From IMG/VR virus record IMGVR_UViG_3300031788_000061, positions 1-35,622 of that record: a DNA stretch of 35,622 nucleotides; one strand, 5' to 3'. Positions within the stretch are counted from its first letter, which is position 1. Every line of letters starts with the position of its first letter. A program made the position numbers and the translations under genes. Shown in pieces: positions 12,726 through 20,687 of the stretch. A model generated the notes under the pieces. That model saw only the letters and a list, made by a program, of their open reading frames with translations, was not told where the DNA came from and did no database searches. Origin of the DNA: a virus.

Positions 12726-15237
12726 GCCTGCTCCGAAAGCTAAGCCGGCAGTTCCGGCCATTCTCAATCAGACAACCGGGGCGCAAATCCCGGTTGTTCC
12801 TTTGGGAGATGTAGTGCTGCGCATACTCGCGTTGGCACAGGCCCTCTGTGAAAAGAAGTTTTACCCTTACCAAGTCCAGTTCGCTTACAGGCTCATCGAG
12901 AGCGTCCTTCTTCGTGACGGCAACACGATCACCGCACTGCTAGCCCGTCAGTCCGGCAAGTCCGAAGCTATTGCCGCCACGATCTCCGCGCTGATGGTGA
13001 TGCTGCCTGTGCTAGCTAAGCAATACCTGAAAGACTGGCGCTTCAACCTTACTGACGACGAGGGTCGCTACCGTGGATTCAAGAATGGCGTCAAGATTGG
13101 CATCTACGCCCCGAAGCTGGCGCAGTCCGAGATCATGTTCTCTAGGGTCAAGATGTTTTTCGAGACGAAGACATCGAAGCAGATTCTCTCCGAACTCAAT
13201 CTCATCGTAGAGGTCGCCAATGGGGATACCGTCCGACTCTCCAGCGGAAGCCGTCTGATATGTCAGACCGCTTCAGAGAATGCGAAGATCGAAGGCGAGA
13301 CTCATCAGATACTTGTAGCAGAAGAGGCCCAGGACATTTCGGACAAGAAGATCAAGAAGTCCCTGTCGCCCATGATCGCCTCCACGAAGGGGACGATGGT
13401 TATGATCGGAACCGCGACCACGAAGCGTTGCACCTTCTACGAGACGATCAAGCACAACGAGCGCATGGAGCTGGCGGGACATAAAAGGAACAACTTCTTC
13501 TACCCGCACGAGATTTGCTCCCGATACAACTCTCTGTACAGGGAGTACATCGAGGGGCAGAAAGCTCAGATAGGCGAGACGAGCGACGAGTTCCAGATGA
13601 GCTACGGATGCAAGTGGCTCTTTGAGCGTGGAATGTTCGTGACGCAGGAGCAACTGTTCAACGTAGGCATTGCCCTGAAGTCCGGGGAGCTGTTCTCGAA
13701 TCTTTACTACAACTCAGGGGACGCCCAAGCCATTCCGCAGAACTACTCCATCGTGGCGGGAATAGACTGGGGCCGCGACCACGACTCGACTGTGCTCACG
13801 CTAGTTGCCGTGGACTGGTTTAATCCTGTGCAGACGTTGAACAACAACTCCGTGCATGGGATGGAGCCCTCCGAGTTGTACAAGCGCCATGTGATTCTTT
13901 GGCGTGAGTGGTTCGGCGACAACTACGAGACGCAGTTCGAGGAGATCAAGAACTTCCTATTCTCTTGGGGCATTCGCCTGGCGAAGATAGTCACCGACTC
14001 CAACACAGCAGGTAAGCCGATCTATGATCGCCTGTGCTCAGTGTTTGAAGACAGGAACGTCGAGGTCACGGACTTCAACTTCTCTGCGAAGGTCAAGTCG
14101 GACGGATACAAAGCGTTCTATCAGGAGATATGCGGCCGTCGCCTCACGTTCCCCGCTAATCCCAACGTTCGACTGACGAACGAGTATCGGCGCTTCATCA
14201 ACCAGATGCTCGACTTGCGCAAGAGCTACAAGAACGGACTGATGAGCGTTGCGCACCCGGACGAGAAGCACGCCCATGACGATTACTGTTTTCCAGCTTA
14301 CGCACCTGTCATAACTGAATCTGGCGAGATTCCCATTTCAGAGATTCGAGCAGGCATGAAAGTTTTAACTTCTCAAGGATTTAAGAAAGTCCTTTGGGCA
14401 AAAAAGACAGGATTAAAAAAGCTGCATCGAATTGGAAATTTTATTGGCACAGCGAATCATCCAGTAAAGAAAGACAACATGTACGTGAGACTTGATTCGC
14501 TCATGTTGGATGACATAGTATCGGTATGCCAAAAAGAGAAACAATTATCGTCGACGGAATCAGCTTCCACCGTTACCCGGAGTCGAAAAGGCGGCAGCAT
14601 AGGGAGTATTTTTGGGCACACACTAAGTGGCAGCAGCCGCCTTATTCGCTCCATGTATACTTATGGAGGAAGCGTCACGGACCAATTCCTAAAGGATTTG
14701 TCGTTCATCACATCGACGGCGACGGGAGTAACAACCGAGATTCCAACCACGGCTTGCTGCGAAGAGGAGTTCATCAGAGCCTACACGCTTCGGAGCCAGC
14801 AAGAATTAAAAAAGCCAAACAGAATATCAAATTGGCTCAGAAAGCAGCAATGGCTTCTGGCTGGCATAAATCCCCCGAAGGTAGGAAGTTTGCTAGGGAG
14901 AGATTCAAAAAACAGTACGAAGCAATTAAGCCTAGAAAGCTTAGATGTTCAGAATGTGGAACGGCGTATTGCACAAAGTGCCAAGGAAAGTCTTTCACTT
15001 GCTCCAATCGCTGTGCGGCACGTCGTTGGCGACGAACGCACAATAAGTGATTTTGAAGTCTCCCCGGAAGCGTTAGTTCCGGTTTACAATCTGGAAGTTG
15101 AAGACGCACACGAGTATGTGTGTCAGGGCGTCCTCGTGCATAACTGTGACAGCACGATGATGGCTGTATGGGGAACTCTGCTACAGAGCCAGAATGTTGA
15201 GGTTGACTTCTCGGACTCCAACATGTTCATTCGGTAA
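12709..15237 (+). CDS. terL: Terminase large subunit interrupted by an intein
   Basis: The DNA-packaging motor. After removal of the intein the protein is about 556 residues, normal for the family. The ATPase has a Walker A-like ARQSGKS (residues 79-85; the conserved R-x-x-GKS form) and Walker B ILVAEE (201-206). The RNase H-like nuclease has GIDWGRDHDS (D353), VTDSNTAGKP (D430) and a third acidic motif HAHDDY-CDS. The intein (residues 527-812, 14287-15144) is inserted exactly in that last motif, before a Cys that becomes the first residue of the C-extein. Start 12709 (MPSVTK) is preferred over 12592, which would lie inside the previous gene. The following gene begins after palindrome copy 7. 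Confidence 0.93.
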   Translation: MPSVTKPAPKAKPAVPAILNQTTGAQIPVVPLGDVVLRILALAQALCEKKFYPYQVQFAYRLIESVLLRDGNTITALLARQSGKSEAIAATISALMVMLPVLAKQYLKDWRFNLTDDEGRYRGFKNGVKIGIYAPKLAQSEIMFSRVKMFFETKTSKQILSELNLIVEVANGDTVRLSSGSRLICQTASENAKIEGETHQILVAEEAQDISDKKIKKSLSPMIASTKGTMVMIGTATTKRCTFYETIKHNERMELAGHKRNNFFYPHEICSRYNSLYREYIEGQKAQIGETSDEFQMSYGCKWLFERGMFVTQEQLFNVGIALKSGELFSNLYYNSGDAQAIPQNYSIVAGIDWGRDHDSTVLTLVAVDWFNPVQTLNNNSVHGMEPSELYKRHVILWREWFGDNYETQFEEIKNFLFSWGIRLAKIVTDSNTAGKPIYDRLCSVFEDRNVEVTDFNFSAKVKSDGYKAFYQEICGRRLTFPANPNVRLTNEYRRFINQMLDLRKSYKNGLMSVAHPDEKHAHDDYCFPAYAPVITESGEIPISEIRAGMKVLTSQGFKKVLWAKKTGLKKLHRIGNFIGTANHPVKKDNMYVRLDSLMLDDIVSVCQKEKQLSSTESASTVTRSRKGGSIGSIFGHTLSGSSRLIRSMYTYGGSVTDQFLKDLSFITSTATGVTTEIPTTACCEEEFIRAYTLRSQQELKKPNRISNWLRKQQWLLAGINPPKVGSLLGRDSKNSTKQLSLESLDVQNVERRIAQSAKESLSLAPIAVRHVVGDERTISDFEVSPEALVPVYNLEVEDAHEYVCQGVLVHNCDSTMMAVWGTLLQSQNVEVDFSDSNMFIR
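14287..15144 (+). mobile_element. Intein in the terminase nuclease motif
   Basis: A 286-residue protein-splicing element. It begins with C1 (CFPAYAPVIT, block A). Block B is GTANHPV (T55, H58), and the end of the N-terminal splicing half is LDSLMLDDIVSV (residues 69-80). The C-terminal half is VYNLEVEDAHEY (block F, H275) and GVLVHN (block G, H285, N286), followed by C+1. All residues needed for standard splicing are present. The middle (about 81-252) shows no homology in this frame, but carries the HNH gene in another frame. The region is visibly richer in A and T than the flanking terminase, which fits acquisition by transfer. Confidence 0.9.
14526..15050 (+). CDS. HNH homing endonuclease nested out of frame inside the intein
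   Basis: A 174-residue protein read in a different frame from the terminase and intein. It has an N-terminal domain (residues 8-50, including YSLHVYLWRKRHGPIPKG), the HNH core VVHHIDGDGSNN (H61, H62, N70) with later His (H83, H87), and a C-terminal zinc-ribbon-like region (CSEC, CTKC, CSNRC followed by ARRWRRTHN). This matches freestanding phage HNH endonucleases. It starts with Met-Pro directly after the N-terminal splicing half of the intein and stops just before block F. It would cut intein-free terminase alleles and so spread the intein. No Shine-Dalgarno sequence is evident, so how it is translated is open. Confidence 0.87.
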   Translation: MPKRETIIVDGISFHRYPESKRRQHREYFWAHTKWQQPPYSLHVYLWRKRHGPIPKGFVVHHIDGDGSNNRDSNHGLLRRGVHQSLHASEPARIKKAKQNIKLAQKAAMASGWHKSPEGRKFARERFKKQYEAIKPRKLRCSECGTAYCTKCQGKSFTCSNRCAARRWRRTHNK

Positions 15238-15239
15238 AA

Positions 15240-15253
15240 ATTTAACGTTAAAT
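15240..15253. promoter_or_regulatory. Start-associated palindrome, copy 7
   Basis: Exact ATTTAACGTTAAAT extended to a perfect 18-bp palindrome (15238-15255). It lies between the terminase stop and the portal ATG at 15256, leaving only 2 nt to the start. Confidence 0.85.
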
Positions 15254-15255
15254 TT

Positions 15256-16968
15256 ATGCCCGTCTCACCCTCAGACATCGCGCTGCTTCAGATCAAGCGC
15301 CGGAACTTCATCGGAAATACCGACAAGTACCTTCCGTACCGCTCCAGCCCCGCGACAGTCATGGACGCGATTAGGGACGAGTTCGCGTTCCTTAACGTAG
15401 TCGGTGACGCAGGAATCTACAACGAGCTGTACCGCGAGACGGCGATGCAGAGGATCAACCGCTACAAGCGGTTTGCTCGCATGTACGAAGGCAAGCAATA
15501 CGAGAACGAATGGGAGGACGGCGAGCGCAAGCCCATCTTCAACTTCTGTCAGGTCATCTCCGACAAGAGCGTAGATTTTTTTGCGGAGAAAGGGTTCACT
15601 GTTGGGTCGGACGCAGGCAACGAGGACCTCGCCGCCGCAGTCGATTACATCTGGCATGTGAATGAGAAGGACTCCCTGCTGCGCAAGATAGGCATCTGCG
15701 ACAGCGTGATGGGCGACAGTTTCGTCTACCTCACGTTCGAGTCGAAGGACGAGAAGGGTAACGACCTGCCGCGCAATCAGTGGAAGATGCGCATGTTCGA
15801 GATCGACCCGTTCTTCTGCTTCCCGGTGTTCGACGACATCAACCTTCACGAGATGAAGGCGTGCATGTTCCAGATTCCAATTGCCAAGGACGGCAAGGGT
15901 GCTGTGTCCTATCGCACGCTGTACATCACTCCGACGAAGTGGCAGGAGGTCATCGACGGTGTAGTCGGCCCCGAACAGCCCAACCCTTTTGGATGCGTCA
16001 ATGTCGTTCACTTCCCGAACTATGACGACCCACTGAAGATTTGGGGCCAGAGCGATCTGGAGTCCATCTGTTCTCTCAACGAGGAGTACAACATCATCGC
16101 TAATAGCGTACGGAAGATCATCAAATACCATGCTGAGCCAACAACTATCATTTACGGCGCGCGTGCGTCTAAGTTGGAGAAGGGTGCTAAGAAGGTGTGG
16201 TCTGGACTCCCCATCGGTTCTAAGGTGGAGAATCTGGCTTTCACTGCGGATCTTCGCGCAACTTACGAGTATCTTAAGCTGATCGAGGACAACATTCACA
16301 AGATTTCAGGTATCCCGTCCGTGCTGTTCCAGACGGACAGGGCAGTGTCGCATACGAGCGCCATTGCGATGAAGATGCTTTACCAGCCGATCCTAGAGAA
16401 GACGGCTCGCAAGCAGCAGTCATTCACTTCGTCGTTCCGCCGCATGACGAAGCTCATCTTTAGAGGCTTCGACATTGTAGGGTTCGACTACAGAGGGCTC
16501 ACGGGCGCGAAGGAGATTCGCACGACCGACCTGTTTCCTGTATTCCCCGACCCGCTTCCGTTTGATGAGTCCGCGATGGTGGACGTCGATACCAAGAAGC
16601 TCAACATGAGAGTTACCAGCCTCGCCGCCCTCATCAGGAAGTACAACCCGAGCGGAAACCTCGACAAGATTACCGCCGAAGTCATCGCGGACCAGATCAG
16701 CGAGCTTCTACAGAAGAAGGAGCAGGCCGTCGCGATGCAGGGCAACACCCCGAAGCCGGGAGCGATCCTCACCTCCTCGCTAGGCATGGACGAGACGATC
16801 CAGTCCCTCGCTCTTGAGATTTCCGACCTCTCCACTGCCAATGCCCTCGCTGAGGAAGACAAGCAGAGGGCGATGGACGCTGAAGCGGCCGCATTGCTCC
16901 CCGGTGCGTCCGGTCCGATTGATTCAGGTCCTCCCTCGCCCGGTGCTGAGGGTGGAGACAACTCGTAA
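15256..16968 (+). CDS. Portal protein
   Basis: At 570 residues, directly after terminase, this fits a portal of the SPP1 gp6-like group. Features include an N-terminal helical region (YKRFARMYEGKQYEN), FNFCQVISDKSVDFF near residue 95, GDSFVYLTFESKDE near residue 155, and a central stretch of AVSHTSAIAMKMLYQPILEK that resembles the long stem helix region of portals. The C-terminal 60 residues are low-complexity Ala/Pro/Gly/Ser. Portals form the dodecameric ring through which DNA enters and to which neck proteins attach. The ATG follows palindrome copy 7 by 2 nt, with no Shine-Dalgarno sequence. Confidence 0.85.
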   Translation: MPVSPSDIALLQIKRRNFIGNTDKYLPYRSSPATVMDAIRDEFAFLNVVGDAGIYNELYRETAMQRINRYKRFARMYEGKQYENEWEDGERKPIFNFCQVISDKSVDFFAEKGFTVGSDAGNEDLAAAVDYIWHVNEKDSLLRKIGICDSVMGDSFVYLTFESKDEKGNDLPRNQWKMRMFEIDPFFCFPVFDDINLHEMKACMFQIPIAKDGKGAVSYRTLYITPTKWQEVIDGVVGPEQPNPFGCVNVVHFPNYDDPLKIWGQSDLESICSLNEEYNIIANSVRKIIKYHAEPTTIIYGARASKLEKGAKKVWSGLPIGSKVENLAFTADLRATYEYLKLIEDNIHKISGIPSVLFQTDRAVSHTSAIAMKMLYQPILEKTARKQQSFTSSFRRMTKLIFRGFDIVGFDYRGLTGAKEIRTTDLFPVFPDPLPFDESAMVDVDTKKLNMRVTSLAALIRKYNPSGNLDKITAEVIADQISELLQKKEQAVAMQGNTPKPGAILTSSLGMDETIQSLALEISDLSTANALAEEDKQRAMDAEAAALLPGASGPIDSGPPSPGAEGGDNS

Positions 16969-16980
16969 CTAAACGTCGAA

Positions 16981-17286
16981 ATGAAAAACACACGTCCCAG
17001 AGACACCAGCGCCAACCGCGCACGCACAGACAAGAATCCCGCTTTCCAGCGTTTTGGAAAAGCAAACGGAGCACACAAGCACGGATCGAGCCAGCATGCC
17101 TATCGCCTCAAGGCGGGAGCGAAGCCAAACGAGGTCGTGCATCATAAGAACCACAACCACATGAACTCCGGTAGGAGTAACCTCGCTGTTCTGAAGAACA
17201 CGCCGGGGTCGAGTGCGATGGCAAAGCACAACAAGCTTCACCCTGAGAAGGGTCGTAAGGCGGCAGCCGCGCGTAAACGTGGTTGA
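16981..17286 (+). CDS. Small HNH-motif protein beside portal, 101 aa
   Basis: A very basic protein with an HNH-like core: EVVHHKNHNHMNSGRSNLAV (His pair, Asn, then NL), followed by SAMAKHNKLHPEKG with the downstream His. The pattern VHHKN...N.....NLxVL...H is typical of small phage HNH nucleases. HNH proteins next to terminase and portal take part in DNA packaging in several phages (known for HK97-type systems), so a packaging role is more likely than homing. No zinc-binding Cys pairs are present. It starts 12 nt after the portal stop, and a promoter-like TTGACA overlaps its stop codon. Confidence 0.7.
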   Translation: MKNTRPRDTSANRARTDKNPAFQRFGKANGAHKHGSSQHAYRLKAGAKPNEVVHHKNHNHMNSGRSNLAVLKNTPGSSAMAKHNKLHPEKGRKAAAARKRG

Positions 17287-17312
17287 CATCGCCATTGCAA
17301 GCATCACATAAC
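17283..17312 (+). promoter_or_regulatory. Candidate sigma-70-like promoter before head genes
   Basis: TTGACA (17283-17288) is followed after 18 nt by CATAAC (17307-17312), four of six matches to TATAAT. It lies in an 80-bp gap between the small HNH gene and the gene at 17367, which has a Shine-Dalgarno-like AAGGAAAA. Only sequence similarity supports this, and the host consensus is unknown. Confidence 0.35.
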
Positions 17313-17366
17313 TTTTTCCGCATAAGTTAGCGGCAAACAGATAAACCATAAAATAAGGAAAACCAA

Positions 17367-17675
17367 ATGCCCGTACAATCAAAGGCAATGCAGGTTGACG
17401 ACGTGAGGTCCACGTTTGCCGCACAGGTGGCAAGCCCCGTGAACCAGAATCTCGACCTCGGCACCAGCTCCGCGCGAGCTTCCGCCTACACCGATCAGAT
17501 TCAGACCGACGGAGAAATGGACGCCAACGCGCTCAATCAGCTGCGCAGCGGTAAGTACCACTTCTACGACGACGCCGCCAATCGCGGCAAGATGACTGGC
17601 GACCTCGCCACGAAGGGTCTCAACGGCGCTGACGTCTTCTCTCCGAAGGCGGGCCAGCCCGGCGCAATGGCTTAA
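17367..17675 (+). CDS. Hypothetical head-region protein, 102 aa
   Basis: I do not recognise a family. The protein is polar, with Ala, Asp, Gln and Gly (STFAAQVASPVNQNLDLGTS) and a helical stretch (MDANALNQLRSGKYHFYDD). The C-terminus is Gly/Pro-rich. It starts Met-Pro after ATAAGGAAAACCAA, one of the few good Shine-Dalgarno-like leaders here, suggesting strong translation. Its place between portal and scaffold fits a minor virion protein. Confidence 0.6.
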   Translation: MPVQSKAMQVDDVRSTFAAQVASPVNQNLDLGTSSARASAYTDQIQTDGEMDANALNQLRSGKYHFYDDAANRGKMTGDLATKGLNGADVFSPKAGQPGAMA

Positions 17676-17697
17676 GGCCATTTTCAGTAGTCACAGA

Positions 17698-17711
17698 ATT
17701 TAACGTTAAAT
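17698..17711. promoter_or_regulatory. Start-associated palindrome, copy 8
   Basis: Exact ATTTAACGTTAAAT in the gap before the scaffold-like gene, 29 nt before its ATG at 17741. This is farther from a start than most copies. Confidence 0.85.
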
Positions 17712-17740
17712 TTCCTCAAACTCAGTAACTAAATACCGTT

Positions 17741-18478
17741 ATGCCCGACCCAACAAATACGACACCTCCGGCAGCCGTTCCGCCTGCCGCAGAAACTCAC
17801 GCTGGCTTCGTTCCTGAAGCCGAAGTGCTCAACCGAATCGAGAAGGCTCGTCAGGAAGAGAAGAGCAAGTTGTACGGAGAGATCGAAACTCTGAACAACA
17901 AGATCAAGACCGCCGAAGAGAACGGCACCAAGACAGCCAGTCAACTCGCGGAGATGGATCGCCAGCTCCAAGAGAAGATCGGCCAGCTTGCCGCCGTCGC
18001 CAAGGCGAAGACCGCAGCAGGGGAAATTGATGTTCCGGCCCTCATCAAAGAGACGGCCGAAGCAGCGAGGACCGCTGTCCGCGCGGAGACAGGAACCGAA
18101 CTTCAGTCCCTACGGGGGCGACTGGATACAGCGGAGAAAGAAGCAAAGCAGGCAAGACTAGGCTCGCTGAGGCAGTCACTAATTTCCGCAGCCAACGGTC
18201 GCATCGTCGCGGCCATGGTTACGGGCGACACGGAAGAAGCTCTGCGACAGTCTGCCGAATTGGCAAAGCAGACGTACGAGGACATTGCGAAGGCGTCAGG
18301 ACCAGCCCCCGCCGCTCCCGCACTGCCCGCAGGAAATCCGCCCCCGCCGATTGCGGCAGGAAATGGACAGCCTCCCTCCACTGGGGGCGATGTTGTCTTT
18401 CAGAGAACCCGTGATCCGAAAGTGTTTGGGCAAAGACGGGATGGACTGATGGCTGACCTAAAAACGCGTTTCGGGTAA
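17741..18478 (+). CDS. Probable scaffolding protein
   Basis: At 245 residues, directly before the major capsid gene, this has the composition of phage scaffolds. The N-terminus is Pro/Ala-rich. Residues about 25-100 form a coiled coil with Glu, Lys and Gln (ARQEEKSKLYGEIETLNNKI), then come more helices (LRGRLDTAEKEAKQARLGSL), a Pro/Gly linker (residues 185-215) and a basic C-terminal end (RTRDPKVFGQRRDGLMADLK) that could bind capsid protein. Scaffolds guide procapsid assembly and are absent from the mature virion. No protease motif is seen. Confidence 0.75.
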   Translation: MPDPTNTTPPAAVPPAAETHAGFVPEAEVLNRIEKARQEEKSKLYGEIETLNNKIKTAEENGTKTASQLAEMDRQLQEKIGQLAAVAKAKTAAGEIDVPALIKETAEAARTAVRAETGTELQSLRGRLDTAEKEAKQARLGSLRQSLISAANGRIVAAMVTGDTEEALRQSAELAKQTYEDIAKASGPAPAAPALPAGNPPPPIAAGNGQPPSTGGDVVFQRTRDPKVFGQRRDGLMADLKTRFG

Positions 18479-18526
18479 GCCTTACAGTATAACTCCTTCA
18501 GAAGCGCGACAAACTCAGAATAAAAA

Positions 18527-19516
18527 ATGCCTACGTTTAATACAAGTATTGCCGGCACAACCTCCGGCTCAAACATCCAGCTTTCCAATGTGATTCTGGA
18601 TGTCTATTCCGACGAAATCCTGTTTCAGGCTCAGCCCATGCTGCGCTTCGAGCAGATTGCCGTCAAGAAGACGGACCTTCAGACCCTCCCGGGCCAGAAG
18701 ATCAAGTTCCTGAAGTACAACGCGCTCACGGGCGACGCCACCCTGACGGAAACGAACACGATGGGCACCAGCAACATCGGCACGACCACGCTCGCCATCA
18801 TCGTTGGTGAGTACGGTTACGCCGTCGGCTTCTCCGAGGCCCTGCTGCGTGCGTCCGTGACGGACCTTCTGAAGGACGCCTCCACCCTCCTCGGCAACCA
18901 CTACGCCAAGTTCCGCGACGGTCTGATCCGCGATCAGCTCGTCACCGGCGCGACGAACGTACTGTACGCCAACGAGAAGGCCAGCCGTGCGCAGCTCGTC
19001 GCCACCGATACCTTCTCGGTCGACCTGATTCGCGACACGGTCGAGCTGCTCGCCACCAACAAGGCCCCGAAGTATCAGGGCCAGGACTACATCACGTTTG
19101 TCCACCCGCACCAAGCGAAGTGGATCAGGCGCGATCAGGCGTGGGTGCAGGTCAACCTGTACGCCGACCCGACCAAGATCCTGAACGGCGAGATCGGCAA
19201 GATCGAGGACATGCGTTTCATTGAGACGACGCAGATCCCGTACGTCGCCGTGGGCACGCAGAACGTCTGGACGGACGGTGCACAGTCCACCTCGGCGATC
19301 TACTCCACGACCGCTCTCGCGGCCAACAACAACACCAACGTCTATCAGGCCGTCGCAGTGGGTGACTACGCGATCGGTGTGGCGGACGCCCTCCCGGTGG
19401 AGATGAGGGACGACGGCGTGATCGACTTCGGTCGTACGCACCGCATCGGCTGGTACGGTATCTTCGGCGCCTCAGTGCTGGAGACCGGCTTCTCGACCAT
19501 TCTGGAGACGGCCTAA
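18527..19516 (+). CDS. Major capsid protein (N4-gp56-like, HK97 fold)
   Basis: The 329 residues have features of the N4-gp56 family of HK97-fold capsid proteins: an early ILDVYSDEILFQAQPMLRFE, GQKIKFLKYNALTGDATL, then TLTETNTMGTSNIGTT, EYGYAVGFSEALL, and a helix-rich middle with LLGNHYAKFRDGLIRDQLV. FVHPHQAKWIRRD near residue 190 is also typical. The gene follows the scaffold by 48 nt. The leader (GAATAAAAAATG) lacks a Shine-Dalgarno sequence despite the high expression expected. A strong stem-loop follows the gene, consistent with transcript control of the capsid message. Confidence 0.85.
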   Translation: MPTFNTSIAGTTSGSNIQLSNVILDVYSDEILFQAQPMLRFEQIAVKKTDLQTLPGQKIKFLKYNALTGDATLTETNTMGTSNIGTTTLAIIVGEYGYAVGFSEALLRASVTDLLKDASTLLGNHYAKFRDGLIRDQLVTGATNVLYANEKASRAQLVATDTFSVDLIRDTVELLATNKAPKYQGQDYITFVHPHQAKWIRRDQAWVQVNLYADPTKILNGEIGKIEDMRFIETTQIPYVAVGTQNVWTDGAQSTSAIYSTTALAANNNTNVYQAVAVGDYAIGVADALPVEMRDDGVIDFGRTHRIGWYGIFGASVLETGFSTILETA

Positions 19517-19540
19517 CCGTCCCCGGACCCATAAGCAGGG

Positions 19541-19567
19541 CGCTAGCCGACTAAACACCGGCTAGCG
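19541..19567 (+). terminator. Perfect 9-bp stem-loop after capsid gene
   Basis: CGCTAGCCG (19541-19549) pairs perfectly with CGGCTAGCG (19559-19567) across a 9-nt loop. It lies in the 83-bp gap between the capsid and decoration genes. No long T-run follows (TACTTG), so it may be a partial terminator or an mRNA-stabilising hairpin. Confidence 0.65.
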
Positions 19568-19599
19568 TACTTGTAAACTCAACCAAGGAATTTCCCACT

Positions 19600-20631
19600 A
19601 TGAGCGTTACTAAGAATTTTCTGGCGTACAGCGACTTTACGAACAAGACGCGGTACAATGCCAAGGGCCAGCTTGCCGCGAATGCGGGTGCGACCAACGT
19701 GTTTCCGGTGCTTGTCCCTGCGGGCAAGTCCGCCTACGTGAAGGCCATCGTCCGCATGTCTTCGGGGCAGGACGGTCCCAACCTGACAATCACGAACATC
19801 GCCGCCAACGGCGTCGTGACGTCACCGGCTCACGGCCTTACGATCGCAAGCGTACAGTCGCTCCGCATCGTGGGTGCCACGACCGCGAACCAGCCCACCG
19901 GCTTCACCGCCGCCACGGTGTACTTTGCCTCCATCATCGACGCGAACACGTTCGCCGTCTATGACACGGCAGCGCACGCTTTGGCTGCTGCTGGTGCCGC
20001 AGGTCAGACGGGCTTCGTCAGCGCGACCCCTGTCTCCGTCTCCGCTGTGGCGACGACCGGCAACTTCGCATTGACGACCGCCGCGGCTCCCGCGACCGGC
20101 ACCGCAGTCATCATCGCTGGTTCGCCGATCCCCACCGGGATCACGGCTGCGACGGTGTACTACGCCTACAACATCGATACGACGCACTTCACGCTGTTCG
20201 CGACGCAGGCTCAGGCCATTGCTGGCGTGCTCACCCTCGGTGGTGGGCAGATCCAGCAGTCCACGTCTGGCACGACCGTCACGTACGCCGTGGTTGGTCC
20301 GGCCTTTGCTGACCTTACGACCGCACAGGCTTTCTTCGAGATCGCCGGTGTGATAGTGAATCGGCAGGGCACCGCGCAGCTCGTCGGCTCGAACACCGTT
20401 GTCGATTCCTTCAAGGACACGGAGGCCGGCTCTTGGGCCGCTGCCCTCGTGGCGGACAACACCACGTACAGCGGCGTGTCCTACAGCGTCGGCCTCGGCA
20501 CGTACAGTCCTGCCGGGCTGAACTTCGCGGTCACGCCGGACGCCAGCCTCATTACGAGGTGGGAAGTGGTTGCCGAAGTCTTCGACTTCAGCGAACTCGT
20601 CCCGGCTGCGGCTTCCTATCCCGGGCCGTAA
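19600..20631 (+). CDS. Capsid decoration-like protein with two repeated beta modules
   Basis: At 343 residues, directly after the capsid gene, this is probably a decoration or cement protein. Two tandem modules (about residues 66-148 and 150-229) share the pattern TG-T-AATVYYA, ID-NTFTLF and A-A-A-AG. This beta-sandwich motif is common in phage structural proteins, and a third copy lies in the tail tube gene. Flanking regions are Ala/Thr/Val-rich with no membrane segment. The leader CAACCAAGGAATTTCCCACT has an AAGGAA Shine-Dalgarno-like stretch 11 nt before the ATG. The exact role is inferred from position and composition. Confidence 0.65.
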   Translation: MSVTKNFLAYSDFTNKTRYNAKGQLAANAGATNVFPVLVPAGKSAYVKAIVRMSSGQDGPNLTITNIAANGVVTSPAHGLTIASVQSLRIVGATTANQPTGFTAATVYFASIIDANTFAVYDTAAHALAAAGAAGQTGFVSATPVSVSAVATTGNFALTTAAAPATGTAVIIAGSPIPTGITAATVYYAYNIDTTHFTLFATQAQAIAGVLTLGGGQIQQSTSGTTVTYAVVGPAFADLTTAQAFFEIAGVIVNRQGTAQLVGSNTVVDSFKDTEAGSWAAALVADNTTYSGVSYSVGLGTYSPAGLNFAVTPDASLITRWEVVAEVFDFSELVPAAASYPGP

Positions 20632-20687
20632 TCTTTGACTAAGGAAGACAGACAACAACGAAACGAAACCACTGACACTGAATCACA

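Noticed and set aside
14500-15060. Sequencing error explaining the out-of-frame HNH
   Set aside because: Two compensating indels would be needed, yet the HNH has its own Met-Pro start, a natural C-terminal end and a stop, and the intein frame is open throughout. Not excluded without reads, but less likely.
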